The notes: generated by a model not told the origin, from the letters alone. 11,205 bases of DNA from Candidatus Atribacter hydrocarboniphilus (GCA_003542295.1 DPKX01000150.1:1-11205), one strand, 5' to 3'; positions 1 through 6,858 are shown, counted from the first letter of the stretch. Translations and numbers: made by a program.

Positions 1-39
1 TGCGAAAGTTGAGTTAGATAAATTTAATATATAAAAAAA

Positions 40-252
40 TTACTCAAGGAATGAGGTCCCTCTTATTTCATCTCGTAACTCTTTCATGATATCTTCTTTT
101 ACCTGCTTCTTCACTTCGTCAATTATTTCTCGAACTAACTGAGCATAAAGTGGAGTCAAATAGGCAGACCTCCTATCAGGAGATTTCACTATTCCCTTGG
201 TTCGTTCAATTTCTCCTAATATGCTCCCAATTTTTTCTGCTGGATCAACCAT
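40..252 (-). CDS. small hypothetical protein, 70 aa, charged helical
   Basis: Seventy-residue protein of no family I recognise. It looks real because an AAGGAGGAT Shine-Dalgarno (264 to 256) sits 3 nt before the ATG at 252, and the product has a coherent composition. The sequence is soluble, without signal peptide or membrane segment, and rich in Glu, Lys and Arg. Residues about 36-64 (YAQLVREIIDEVKKQVKEDI and onward) have the heptad-like spacing of a long amphipathic helix or short coiled coil, so it may dimerise or bind a partner. It is divergent from the protease gene at 544. No clear terminator follows the stop, only an AT-rich run. Function unknown. Confidence 0.6.
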   Translation of the reverse strand: MVDPAEKIGSILGEIERTKGIVKSPDRRSAYLTPLYAQLVREIIDEVKKQVKEDIMKELRDEIRGTSFLE

Positions 253-458
253 TTTATCCTCCTTCGCTTATTAAAAATTACTTGTTATTCCAGCTATTTT
301 TTGTAATGGAAAAAACAAAAAGAAATAAATATCCTACCACTTTCAATTTTATCGTATTTTTTAATTTTTTGATTGAGAAAAAGACCATTTTTTAAGAGGC
401 TTTTACTAATCAGAATTATTTTCCAAAGGAAAGATCTTTTGAAATGAACTCTTTCTGA

Positions 459-487
459 TGGTCACGATAAACAATATCAGGTATGAT
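459..487 (+). promoter_or_regulatory. possible sigma-70 promoter of the protease gene
   Basis: TGGTCA (459-464, 4 of 6 matches to TTGACA) and TATGAT (482-487, 5 of 6 to TATAAT) are separated by 17 bp. They would start a transcript near 494 with a leader of about 50 nt. The leader carries AAGGAGAT (528-535) as ribosome binding site for the ATG at 544. The -35 is weak, so the assignment is tentative. The rest of the 253-543 gap is AT-rich with no other clear signal. Confidence 0.35.
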
Positions 488-543
488 ATGAATACTTTTA
501 ACTATTAGTATATACAAATCAGCTGTCAAGGAGATGGAAATCG

Positions 544-2019
544 ATGATTAGAAAAAAATTTTATTCGTTCAACTTAATAATTGTCTTTATGTTATTACTT
601 TTTTCCTTACCAGCAATAGCGTCTAACATATCCGATGCCATTGTTAAGGTATATGCTGTATCCGATCCTCCCGATTACTTAAATCCCTGGAATATGATGG
701 GTCCCTCTTCGATCACTGGTTCAGGAGCAGTCATTGAGGGGAACCGTATCCTCACCAATGCTCATGTTGTAAGTGATCTCACCTTTCTCCAAGTTCGAAG
801 GTATGGCGACACGCAACGATATCCTGCTCGACTGTTGGCGATATCTCATCAGTGCGATCTTGCCTTGATTACCGTTGATGATCCCAGTTTTTTCCAAGGT
901 ATTGACCCTCTGCCCATTGGAGACCTTCCGGCTACCAACCAAGAAGTATTGGTATATGGTTTCCCCATGGGAGGCGATACGCTGAGCATTACAAAAGGAG
1001 TTGTATCGCGTATTGAACACCAACCTTATGTGCATAGTTCTATTGCACTTCTAGCCGGCCAGATTGATGCAGCTATTAATCCAGGAAATAGCGGTGGGCC
1101 AGTAATTGTTGACGGAAAAATTGTCGGTGTAGTCATGCAAGGGATCCCCAGTTCACAAAATATTGGATACATGGTTCCAGCGCCGATCATAAAACATTTT
1201 TTTGAAGACCTTTCAGATGGGGAATTGGATGGTTTTCCCAACCTCGGAGTTTATATGCAATACATGGAAAACCCTGATATTCGAGAAAAATACACCATGC
1301 CAGCAAATACAACTGGAGTTTTAGTAAATCAAGTTATCCCTGGTTCGTCCGCTGATGGTATCATTCAACCCGGGGACGTTATCCTCTCGATAGACGATTC
1401 ACTTATTGCCAACGATGGAACAGTAGAATTTCGTACAAAAGAAAGAACCAATTTAGCTTATATTGTTCAAAAACATCAAATTAGTGATGATTTAATTCTT
1501 AAAATTTTGCGCAACGGCGAAGTTCAAAACCTATCGGTAAAATTGAGTAGTTCTTATGAAAAAAACTGGTTAATTCCCTATGAACAATACGAAACCCTGC
1601 CAACCTACTTTATATATGGTGGCTTAGTGTTTTCTCCTTTAAGTGTTAACTTATTCAATATATGGGGTCCTAACTGGTTTAATAATGCTCCTAAAGAATT
1701 GGTCGCATTACTCGCCAATAACATCCCCACAGTTGAAGGGGAACAAGTCATTGTCCTTCTGAGAGTTTTACCCGCTTCGGTTAATGACGGGTATCAAAAT
1801 TATGCTCCATGGATTGTAAAAAAAGTAAATGGCAAGGAAGTTCTCAATATGAAAGAGCTGGTTCAAGCTATTGAAAGCAATGAAAGCAATTCATTTATCA
1901 TCTTGGAAAATAATTCTAATCAACAAATTGTTCTAAATCGTGAAAAAGTAAAACAAGCCAATCCTCAAATCCTTGCCACCTACAAGATTCGAGAAGATCG
2001 CTCACTGGATTTACAGTAA
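544..2019 (+). CDS. exported trypsin-like serine protease, two PDZ domains (HtrA/Deg9-like)
   Basis: A 491-aa S1C-family endopeptidase, probably acting on misfolded or specific proteins outside the cytoplasm. Residues 1-27 form a signal peptide: basic MIRKK start, hydrophobic core, and a likely signal peptidase I site after AIA at 24-26. The protease domain (about 30-220) shows the full triad: His74 in TNAHVV, Asp105 in CDLAL, and Ser183 in GNSGGP. A first PDZ domain spans about 235-340 (TGVLVNQVIPGSSA, then QPGDVILSID). A second PDZ-like domain spans about 355-475 and begins YFIYGGLVFSPLS, a signature I associate with plant Deg9 and its bacterial relatives, from memory. An AAGGAGAT ribosome binding site supports the start. 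It is monocistronic, ending at a strong terminator. The two-PDZ plan resembles DegP, but the second PDZ argues for the Deg9 branch, so I give no symbol. Confidence 0.92.
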   Translation: MIRKKFYSFNLIIVFMLLLFSLPAIASNISDAIVKVYAVSDPPDYLNPWNMMGPSSITGSGAVIEGNRILTNAHVVSDLTFLQVRRYGDTQRYPARLLAISHQCDLALITVDDPSFFQGIDPLPIGDLPATNQEVLVYGFPMGGDTLSITKGVVSRIEHQPYVHSSIALLAGQIDAAINPGNSGGPVIVDGKIVGVVMQGIPSSQNIGYMVPAPIIKHFFEDLSDGELDGFPNLGVYMQYMENPDIREKYTMPANTTGVLVNQVIPGSSADGIIQPGDVILSIDDSLIANDGTVEFRTKERTNLAYIVQKHQISDDLILKILRNGEVQNLSVKLSSSYEKNWLIPYEQYETLPTYFIYGGLVFSPLSVNLFNIWGPNWFNNAPKELVALLANNIPTVEGEQVIVLLRVLPASVNDGYQNYAPWIVKKVNGKEVLNMKELVQAIESNESNSFIILENNSNQQIVLNREKVKQANPQILATYKIREDRSLDLQ

Positions 2020-2077
2020 AAAATCAATAAAAAAAAGCGCCTTGGTTTCACCAAGGCGCTTTTTTTTATTGATTTTT
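2019..2077. terminator. bidirectional intrinsic terminator
   Basis: An uninterrupted inverted repeat has 28-nt arms (2019-2046 and 2050-2077) around a TTC loop. The core stem is GCGCCTTGGT with ACCAAGGCGC, flanked by A8 on the left and T8 on the right, so transcription in either direction gives a GC hairpin followed by a U run. It lies exactly between the convergent protease and aldolase genes and should end both transcripts. Confidence 0.93.
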
Positions 2078-2087
2078 AAATGAATTC

Positions 2088-3041
2088 TCAGGATAGAGCT
2101 TCTCCAATTTTGCGAGCCGTTTGATTCATTTCATAATATTTATTCAAGATTTCTTTAGTTTTTTCCTTCAAGACTTTTTGTGCAGCTGTAACATTATTAC
2201 CGCTTTCTTTCATGGCTTTTTCATAAGTTTGACGAATCTCGGTACCAACATTAATCTTGGTTATTCCGTTTTGAATAGCTTGTAAAACATATTCTTTTTG
2301 GACTCCCGATCCACCATGAAGAACCAATGGGATTCCAGTTTTCTGGACCAATTTCTTTAAATGTTCAATATTTAATCGGGCTTGAACCTTTTTTTGATCT
2401 TTCGCCACACCGGTAATTGCTCCATGGATATTCCCAATAGCAACAGATAACCAATCAATACCAGTACTTTGAACCATATAGGCGGCATCTTCCGGCGAAG
2501 TAAATCCTTTTCCCGAAGCAAATATTTCATCATAGGGAGGCATCGGCCCACTTTCATGACCCATGACTGCTCCCAATTCAGCTTCGACTAATACTCCTGA
2601 AGGATGAGCAATACCAACAACTTCTTTGGAAATAGATATATTTTCTTCCAAAGATAGTCGTGATCCATCAATCATCACCGAATCATAACCAAGGTCGACG
2701 GCTTCGGTTACCAAGAGCTTCCAATCAACTTCTTTTCCTTCTTCGTCAATAACCGGGACATGATCTTGGTGAAGTCGAGCGACCGAAGTATCTTTACACC
2801 GATCAAATTCCTTTTTTATTGCCGCAAAACTGCGTGCTTCAAAGCGAGTGATGTCAGGTCGGGCAACCTCAATGAGTGCAAAACACTCAATTTCTTTCAA
2901 AGCTTCAATAACCGCTTCCATCATAGGAAGATAGGGAATATTGAAAGCCGGGATAACAAGATGCTGATTACTGGCTGCTTCCATTACTTTTTTAAGAGTA
3001 GCCTTTTCCATTACTTTTTTCCAATTTTCCATAATATTCAC
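2088..3041 (-). CDS. class II ketose-bisphosphate aldolase (fructose-bisphosphate aldolase family)
   Basis: Zinc-dependent aldolase that cleaves or condenses a ketose bisphosphate or phosphate through dihydroxyacetone phosphate, in the cytoplasm. Visible motifs, numbered from GTG 3041, are HQDH with catalytic Asp93 and zinc ligand His94, VMIDGS (122-127), VEAELG (152-157), zinc ligand His206 in GNIHGA, zinc ligand His242 in LHGGSG, and phosphate-binding NVGTEIR (264-270). At 317 aa it is near family length. The exact substrate (fructose-, tagatose- or another sugar phosphate) cannot be read from these motifs. The start is uncertain. AAAGGAG (3052-3046) is 4 nt from GTG 3041 and 13 nt from ATG 3032; ATG 3011 would give the most typical family N-terminus. 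The gene stands alone and is closed by the shared terminator at 2019-2077. Confidence 0.9.
   Translation of the reverse strand: MNIMENWKKVMEKATLKKVMEAASNQHLVIPAFNIPYLPMMEAVIEALKEIECFALIEVARPDITRFEARSFAAIKKEFDRCKDTSVARLHQDHVPVIDEEGKEVDWKLLVTEAVDLGYDSVMIDGSRLSLEENISISKEVVGIAHPSGVLVEAELGAVMGHESGPMPPYDEIFASGKGFTSPEDAAYMVQSTGIDWLSVAIGNIHGAITGVAKDQKKVQARLNIEHLKKLVQKTGIPLVLHGGSGVQKEYVLQAIQNGITKINVGTEIRQTYEKAMKESGNNVTAAQKVLKEKTKEILNKYYEMNQTARKIGEALS
2979..3020. repeat. 27-bp-period tandem duplication in the aldolase N-terminus
   Basis: TTCCATTACTTTTTT occurs at 2979-2993 and again at 3006-3020, exactly 27 nt apart. In the minus-strand gene this is nine codons, giving KKVMEKATL followed by KKVMEAASN. 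The in-frame duplication lies before the first conserved motif and puts an ATG in each copy. Confidence 0.75.
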
Positions 3042-3156
3042 TTGGCTCCTTTCAATCTTGGACTTTCTTATTCTTTTGTATATCTATAAAAATGAGATAT
3101 TAAACCAACTAATATTGTAACATTCTATCCTGAAAATACACGAACGCTTAAAAATG

Positions 3157-3283
3157 CCGTCATCCTGAGCGGTGCTTTCCCGCGTGAGGATCTCATCATT
3201 TAATCTTTTTCTTTAAAATATTTTGCTAAATGAGATTGCCACGTCATCCAACCAAAGAAAGGTTGGATTCCTCGCAATGACGG
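3157..3283. repeat. cloverleaf-like intergenic repeat element
   Basis: Terminal inverted repeats CCGTCAT (3157-3163) and ATGACGG (3277-3283) enclose three hairpins. Hairpin one is CCT-GCGG with CCGC-AGG (3164-3189), with a small internal loop. Hairpin two is ATCTCAT with ATGAGAT (3190-3196 and 3230-3236). Hairpin three is ATCCAACC with GGTTGGAT (3246-3253 and 3261-3268) around AAAGAAA. From memory, motifs such as TCATCCTGAGCGG and CCTCGCAATGACGG recur between genes in various bacteria, which suggests a dispersed, non-autonomous repeat. Copy number cannot be seen here. It has no coding capacity. Confidence 0.7.
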
Positions 3284-3310
3284 AGCAGGAAAAAACTCAA
3301 ATCCACCTTA

Positions 3311-3329
3311 CCCCCTTTTCTAAAGGAGG
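3311..3329. repeat. C-rich imperfect hairpin, possible second dispersed repeat
   Basis: CCCCCTTT (3311-3318) pairs with AAAGGAGG (3322-3329) around a TCT loop, with one C/A mismatch. The surrounding text (ACCTTACCCCC and onward) resembles a short palindromic intergenic repeat seen in many bacteria, again from memory. The AAAGGAGG arm looks like a ribosome binding site but no usable frame follows it. Confidence 0.4.
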
Positions 3330-3349
3330 AGATTGATTTCTGAATAGGT

Positions 3350-3402
3350 ATTTTCATCCTCATCTGGTGCTGCTATGCAGCATGAGGGTCTACCATGAAA
3401 AT
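3350..3402. repeat. long compound hairpin element
   Basis: Three nested inverted repeats share nearly one axis: ATTTTCAT (3350-3357) with ATGAAAAT (3395-3402), CCTCAT (3358-3363) with ATGAGG (3382-3387), and TGCTGC (3368-3373) with GCAGCA (3377-3382) around TAT. Internal loops separate the helices, and the middle and inner arms share the A at 3382. No T-run follows the outer arm, so it is not a typical terminator. The nearest gene ends are more than 170 bp away, so a repeat or a DNA-level structure is more likely. Confidence 0.6.
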
Positions 3403-3491
3403 ATTGAGAGGGACGGAAATACAGTGCATGATGATGAATGATGGTATGTGTCTAACAAATCATATTTTTGGATAATGAATCAAAGGATAAA

Positions 3492-3520
3492 TCGACCTGT
3501 AACCATGGTTGATATATAAT
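3492..3520 (+). promoter_or_regulatory. sigma-70 promoter of the SDR-phosphomutase pair
   Basis: TCGACC (3492-3497) and a perfect TATAAT (3515-3520) are 17 bp apart, predicting a transcript start near 3527. That places the upstream in-frame ATG at 3526 at the mRNA end and supports ATG 3577 as the true start. The spacer holds a perfect palindrome, AACCATGGTT (3501-3510), a possible operator. Confidence 0.65.
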
Positions 3521-3576
3521 GAAAGATGCTTGTGAAAATTTTAATCTATTCAAACATGATGTATGGAGGAAGAAAC

Positions 3577-4563
3577 ATGAAAGCTAAAAAAGTCCTGGTT
3601 ATAGGTGGAACTGGGCATATTGGAAGTTATTTGGTACCGCTTCTGATGAGTAGAAGCTATGAGGTTACGGTATTTTCTCGAGGTACTACCAGACCCTATC
3701 CGGGATCTTTTATTTGGAAAAAAATAAACCAGATAAAAATTGATCGCGAAAGAGATGAAAAAAATGGGAATTGGCAAGAACGAATCAAGGACCTTGAACC
3801 TGAAATAATTGTCGATCTCATTTGTTTTGAACCGGATAGTGCACAAATAATGGCAGAAACCATTGACCAAGTAGACGTCCATCTTCTAACCTGTGGCACT
3901 ACTTGGATATACGGAAAAACTTGTATAGTACCAACCCCTGAAACAGCACCTCGTAATCCTCAAAACGACTATGCACAAAAAAAGGTGGATATCGAGAAAA
4001 TTCTTCTTTCTTACACCCACGATGGCAATATCCAGGCAAGCCTTATTCATCCAACTCATATTACCGGACCAGGCAAACCCTTCATTACTCCCTTTGGAGA
4101 TAATAATCTTAAAACTTTACAAGATATGATGAATGGAAAGGAAATTTATCTTCTTGATGGAGGCTTTAGCACTTTGCATCATGTTCATCCTGCTGATATT
4201 GCTTTTCTCTTTTTAAGATGTATCGAAGAAAAGGATTATACCATTGGCGAATGTTTTAATTGTGGAGGAACCCACGCCATGACTTTTTATGGATTAGGCC
4301 ATTATCTTGCCCAGCTCATGGATGTTGTATTCCATTATAAAAACATTTCCATAGAAGAATACGCTGAAAACTTTGGTTATCCAACCATGGCTGCCGATCA
4401 CGTTCGTCAGGGATGTTGCGTCTCAATGAGTAAATCAATGGAAATGCTCAATTTTTCGCCCCGCTATAGCCCTGAAGATGCAGTTCGAGAAGCCTTAAAT
4501 GATTTAATTCTTCAAAAAAAATTATCCTGGGGTAAAACCAATGAGCATTTACAAAGATTGTGA
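3577..4563 (+). CDS. NAD(P)-dependent epimerase/dehydratase family protein (extended SDR)
   Basis: A 328-aa Rossmann-fold enzyme, probably acting on a sugar nucleotide or related sugar. Residues 6-16 carry the dinucleotide-binding VLVIGGTGHIG, with the glycines of GxxGxxG at 10, 13 and 16. The SDR catalytic pair is Tyr132 and Lys136 (YAQKK), with Thr108/Thr109 in CGTTWIYG as the likely Ser/Thr partner. HPTHITGPG (158-166) is the usual segment after the active site. I chose ATG 3577 because GGAGG (3565-3569) lies 7 nt before it; the frame stays open up to 3526, but that part has no ribosome binding site. The last 23 nt overlap the next gene, implying translational coupling. The substrate cannot be deduced, and some members of this fold are reductases or RNA-binding proteins. 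Confidence 0.85.
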   Translation: MKAKKVLVIGGTGHIGSYLVPLLMSRSYEVTVFSRGTTRPYPGSFIWKKINQIKIDRERDEKNGNWQERIKDLEPEIIVDLICFEPDSAQIMAETIDQVDVHLLTCGTTWIYGKTCIVPTPETAPRNPQNDYAQKKVDIEKILLSYTHDGNIQASLIHPTHITGPGKPFITPFGDNNLKTLQDMMNGKEIYLLDGGFSTLHHVHPADIAFLFLRCIEEKDYTIGECFNCGGTHAMTFYGLGHYLAQLMDVVFHYKNISIEEYAENFGYPTMAADHVRQGCCVSMSKSMEMLNFSPRYSPEDAVREALNDLILQKKLSWGKTNEHLQRL

Positions 4564-5929
4564 TATACGAGGCATTTATCCTGATGAAATAAACGAAGAA
4601 ATTGCTTATTTAATTGGGAGAGCAGCGGGTTCAATGGTCCCCGCAGGAAGTTGTTTTGCGGTTGGCGGAGATGTAAGAATCAGTACTCCCTCCTTAAAAA
4701 AAAGCTTAATACGCGGTTTAGTAGATAGTGGAATCCGGGTGACTGATATAGGAAACGTTCCCACCCCTCTTCTTTATTTTGCTATCGATTACCTCCACTT
4801 TCGAGGGGGTATTATGGTAACCGCTTCTCATAATCCAGCCGCCTATAATGGTTTTAAAATCCTTTTAGACAAAATGCCAATAACACCACGGGATATAAAA
4901 GAAATCAAAAAAAGGGTTGAAGGAAAAAACTTCCGCTCTCAGGATGGGCAAGTTGACCAAATCAAGAATTACCAAGATGAATACCTCTTGTTTCTAAAAA
5001 AATTCTCAATTCAACCCAAAAGGAATTTAACTGTAGTGGTTGATTGTGGAAATGGTAGTTATGCTGATTTAGCTTCTCGATTTTTAACCTCACTTGGATA
5101 TCAGGTTATTTCTCTTTACTGCAATCCAGACGGCACTTTCCCCAACCGCTCACCAAATCCTTCGCAACCTGAAAATTTAAGGACTCTTTGCCAAATAATT
5201 ATTCAACATCAGGCTGATATTGGGATTGCATTTGATGGAGATGGCGACCGAGTAGTATTTGCCGACGAAAAAGGTCAGGTTATACTCCCCGAACATGGGA
5301 TGATTTTCTTCATTCACCATCTCTTTCCCAATAATCCTCCTGGTCAAAAATTTGTTTATGATATAAAGAGCTCTCGAATTGTTGCCGATGAGGTTCAGCG
5401 TTTAGGTGGTATCCCCTTGGTCGAAAGGTCTGGTCATACCTACATAAAAACCCGTCTGATCCGAGAAGATGCAATTATGGCTGGCGAAATTAGTGGGCAT
5501 TACTTTTTTCGCGAAATTCACCGTGATGATGGGCTTTTTGCTGCTATGGTTTTTCTTGGTTATCTTTCATCGCAAAATTTACCACTTTCTAAAATCATCG
5601 AGACCTATCCTTCCCCACACGTTACTCCTGATATTCGCATACAAACCCGGTCCCACCCCAATCTAATGAGTATACTCGAAAAATCTCATTCCAAGGAAAA
5701 AAATGTTACTACGATTGATGGTATTCGGATTGATTGGTTAGAAGGATGGGGATTGGTTAGAAAATCAGTAACCGAACCGATGTTTACTCTTCGTTTTGAA
5801 GCCAATCAAAAGGAAAATCTTTTCGAGATTGTCCACCGATTTCTTTATGCTCTCCCTGATGTTGAACAAGAAGTCTTAGCTCGGTTAAAAAATAATGGCG
5901 AAACAGAGCCCAATGACAATGGTGATTAA
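4541..5929 (+). CDS. phosphomannomutase/phosphoglucomutase
   Basis: A 462-aa alpha-D-phosphohexomutase that interconverts hexose 1- and 6-phosphates, feeding sugar-nucleotide and polysaccharide synthesis. All four active-site elements are present: phosphoserine Ser96 in TASHNP (94-99), the magnesium loop DGDGD (232-236), the sugar-binding loop GEISGH (315-320), and the phosphate-binding RKSVTEP (407-413). The N-terminus MSIYKDCDIRGIYPDE is the normal family start, so ATG 4541 is secure even though its ribosome binding site (TGGGGT, inside the upstream gene) is weak. The overlap with the SDR gene suggests a shared transcript and coupled translation. Whether mannose or glucose phosphate is preferred cannot be told. 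No clear terminator follows. Confidence 0.93.
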   Translation: MSIYKDCDIRGIYPDEINEEIAYLIGRAAGSMVPAGSCFAVGGDVRISTPSLKKSLIRGLVDSGIRVTDIGNVPTPLLYFAIDYLHFRGGIMVTASHNPAAYNGFKILLDKMPITPRDIKEIKKRVEGKNFRSQDGQVDQIKNYQDEYLLFLKKFSIQPKRNLTVVVDCGNGSYADLASRFLTSLGYQVISLYCNPDGTFPNRSPNPSQPENLRTLCQIIIQHQADIGIAFDGDGDRVVFADEKGQVILPEHGMIFFIHHLFPNNPPGQKFVYDIKSSRIVADEVQRLGGIPLVERSGHTYIKTRLIREDAIMAGEISGHYFFREIHRDDGLFAAMVFLGYLSSQNLPLSKIIETYPSPHVTPDIRIQTRSHPNLMSILEKSHSKEKNVTTIDGIRIDWLEGWGLVRKSVTEPMFTLRFEANQKENLFEIVHRFLYALPDVEQEVLARLKNNGETEPNDNGD

Positions 5930-6001
5930 AGCAGATTATCGGTTGTACTATTCAAATCCTATTCATTGTCTTGCTGATTAATTTTCTTGTGGAATATAGA
6001 C

Positions 6002-6030
6002 TTGATAATATTTTACAGCTGTCATATAAT
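6002..6030 (+). promoter_or_regulatory. near-consensus promoter of the S24 repressor gene
   Basis: TTGATA (6002-6007) and TATAAT (6025-6030) are spaced by exactly 17 bp. The spacer contains the perfect palindrome ACAGCTGT (6015-6022), and an AT-rich dyad, ATAATATT (6005-6012) with AATATTAT (6028-6035), spans the core. Either could be an autoregulatory operator. The -10 ends only 6 nt before the ATG at 6037. Confidence 0.8.
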
Positions 6031-6036
6031 ATTATT

Positions 6037-6684
6037 ATGGCTTTCAAAGATTGGCTTCGAGAAAAAATGAAAGAAAAAAATTGGAATCAAGTTCAACTGG
6101 CGCATGCTTCTGGTGTTTCTCAAGCAGCCATTTGTCGGTGGCTCAAAGGAGAAAGAGAGCCGGATATTTCTACTTTACAAAAAATTGGCAGAACAATGAA
6201 AATTCCTGAATGGGAATTGTTTCTCATAACAGGCATTATTAACCGCGATGTATTTTCTTTGGAAGATGACGATATCGCTATACCTATCCTTTCCTCCAAA
6301 ATTCCCTGTGGACTAGCCGAAAACGATTTTGATGCTTATACTGTTGGCTATGAGGTCTTCAAAAAATCACTTATCCAAATGAAAACCGGAAATTCATACC
6401 AAGATAAGATTCGTTTATTCATTGTCCGCGCCAAAGGAGATTCAATGGCCGGTAAAGGAATTACCGAAAACGATTTGGTAGTTTTTTCTCCTGACCTTCA
6501 AGCCTTATCTGGAGATATTGCTATTGTTGAACTTGAAGATCTCGGTTTATGCATCAAAGAAGTTATTTTTCAAGGTCAGGCAGTCATCCTTAAGTCTGCC
6601 AACCCCAAATATGACCCCATAATCCTGATTGATAAACCCGCACGAATTATTGGAAAAGTTATTATGCATGTTGGTTATCATTGA
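6037..6684 (+). CDS. HTH/S24 LexA-like self-cleaving transcriptional repressor
   Basis: A 215-aa regulator with an N-terminal XRE-type helix-turn-helix (about 5-55; QVQLAHASGVSQAAICRWLK is the recognition region) and a C-terminal S24 LexA/UmuD-type domain (about 82-212). The S24 nucleophile is Ser136 in GDSM and the general base is probably Lys174 in CIKEV, a 38-residue spacing close to LexA's. A candidate self-cleavage bond is Cys91-Gly92 in IPCGLAE, matching the Cys-Gly bonds of UmuD and phage P22 C2. It is not LexA itself, since the DNA-binding domain is XRE-like rather than LexA-type. ATG 6037 is chosen because the promoter predicts transcription starting there; a TTG at 5971 in the same frame lies upstream of the -35. 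A cellular stress regulator or a domesticated phage repressor are both possible. Confidence 0.88.
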   Translation: MAFKDWLREKMKEKNWNQVQLAHASGVSQAAICRWLKGEREPDISTLQKIGRTMKIPEWELFLITGIINRDVFSLEDDDIAIPILSSKIPCGLAENDFDAYTVGYEVFKKSLIQMKTGNSYQDKIRLFIVRAKGDSMAGKGITENDLVVFSPDLQALSGDIAIVELEDLGLCIKEVIFQGQAVILKSANPKYDPIILIDKPARIIGKVIMHVGYH

Positions 6685-6728
6685 TACCTCTGAGGAAATA
6701 AGAGATAATGATACCCAGAAAAATGAGT

Positions 6729-6762
6729 AATGACGAATTTTTAAACTTTCCTATTCGTTATT
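6729..6762 (+). terminator. weak candidate terminator after the S24 gene
   Basis: AATGACGAAT (6729-6738) pairs with ATTCGTTATT (6753-6762) in a ten-pair stem with one G-U, around a 14-nt loop, followed by TTATCT. The stem is AT-rich and the U run is short, so it may be inefficient or accidental. Confidence 0.3.
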
Positions 6763-6858
6763 TTATCTGGAACATTTTATATTGTAACTTGATAAGGAGT
6801 GAATAGAATCCTTAAGGAAAAAGAGTTTTGATCACTTCCATAAATGAAGAGGTGCAGA

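Larger units (their letters stand above)
3042..3576. other. gene-free region carrying structured repeats and a promoter
   Basis: Divergent intergenic stretch between the aldolase (minus) and the SDR gene (plus). No open frame in it has both a ribosome binding site and coding character. From left to right it holds the aldolase leader, a cloverleaf-like element (3157-3283), a C-rich hairpin (3311-3329), a long compound hairpin (3350-3402), about 90 bp with no structure I can name, and the promoter of the SDR gene (3492-3520). I could not identify a convincing promoter for the aldolase. Confidence 0.7.

Noticed and set aside
150..395. 81-aa plus-strand open frame overlapping the small minus-strand gene
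   Set aside because: No ribosome binding site, low-complexity Phe/Leu/Lys translation from AT-rich DNA, and it opposes a frame with a strong GGAGG signal.
2760..3089. 109-aa plus-strand frame antisense to the aldolase
   Set aside because: It lies over conserved aldolase coding sequence and its translation has no recognisable protein character.
3157..3283. tRNA or tRNA-like gene suggested by the cloverleaf
   Set aside because: Helix lengths, missing T-loop sequence, no CCA-compatible acceptor end and a large AT-rich second hairpin loop do not fit a tRNA.
3322..3350. Strong-looking ribosome binding site AAAGGAGG in the repeat region
   Set aside because: The only start nearby gives a frame of a few codons; the motif is one arm of a hairpin repeat.
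3526..3576. Upstream ATG for the SDR protein
   Set aside because: It coincides with the predicted transcript start and lacks a ribosome binding site; GGAGG sits correctly before ATG 3577.
5971..6036. TTG-initiated N-terminal extension of the S24 repressor
   Set aside because: It would start upstream of a near-consensus promoter whose elements lie inside the extension, and it has no ribosome binding site or family similarity.
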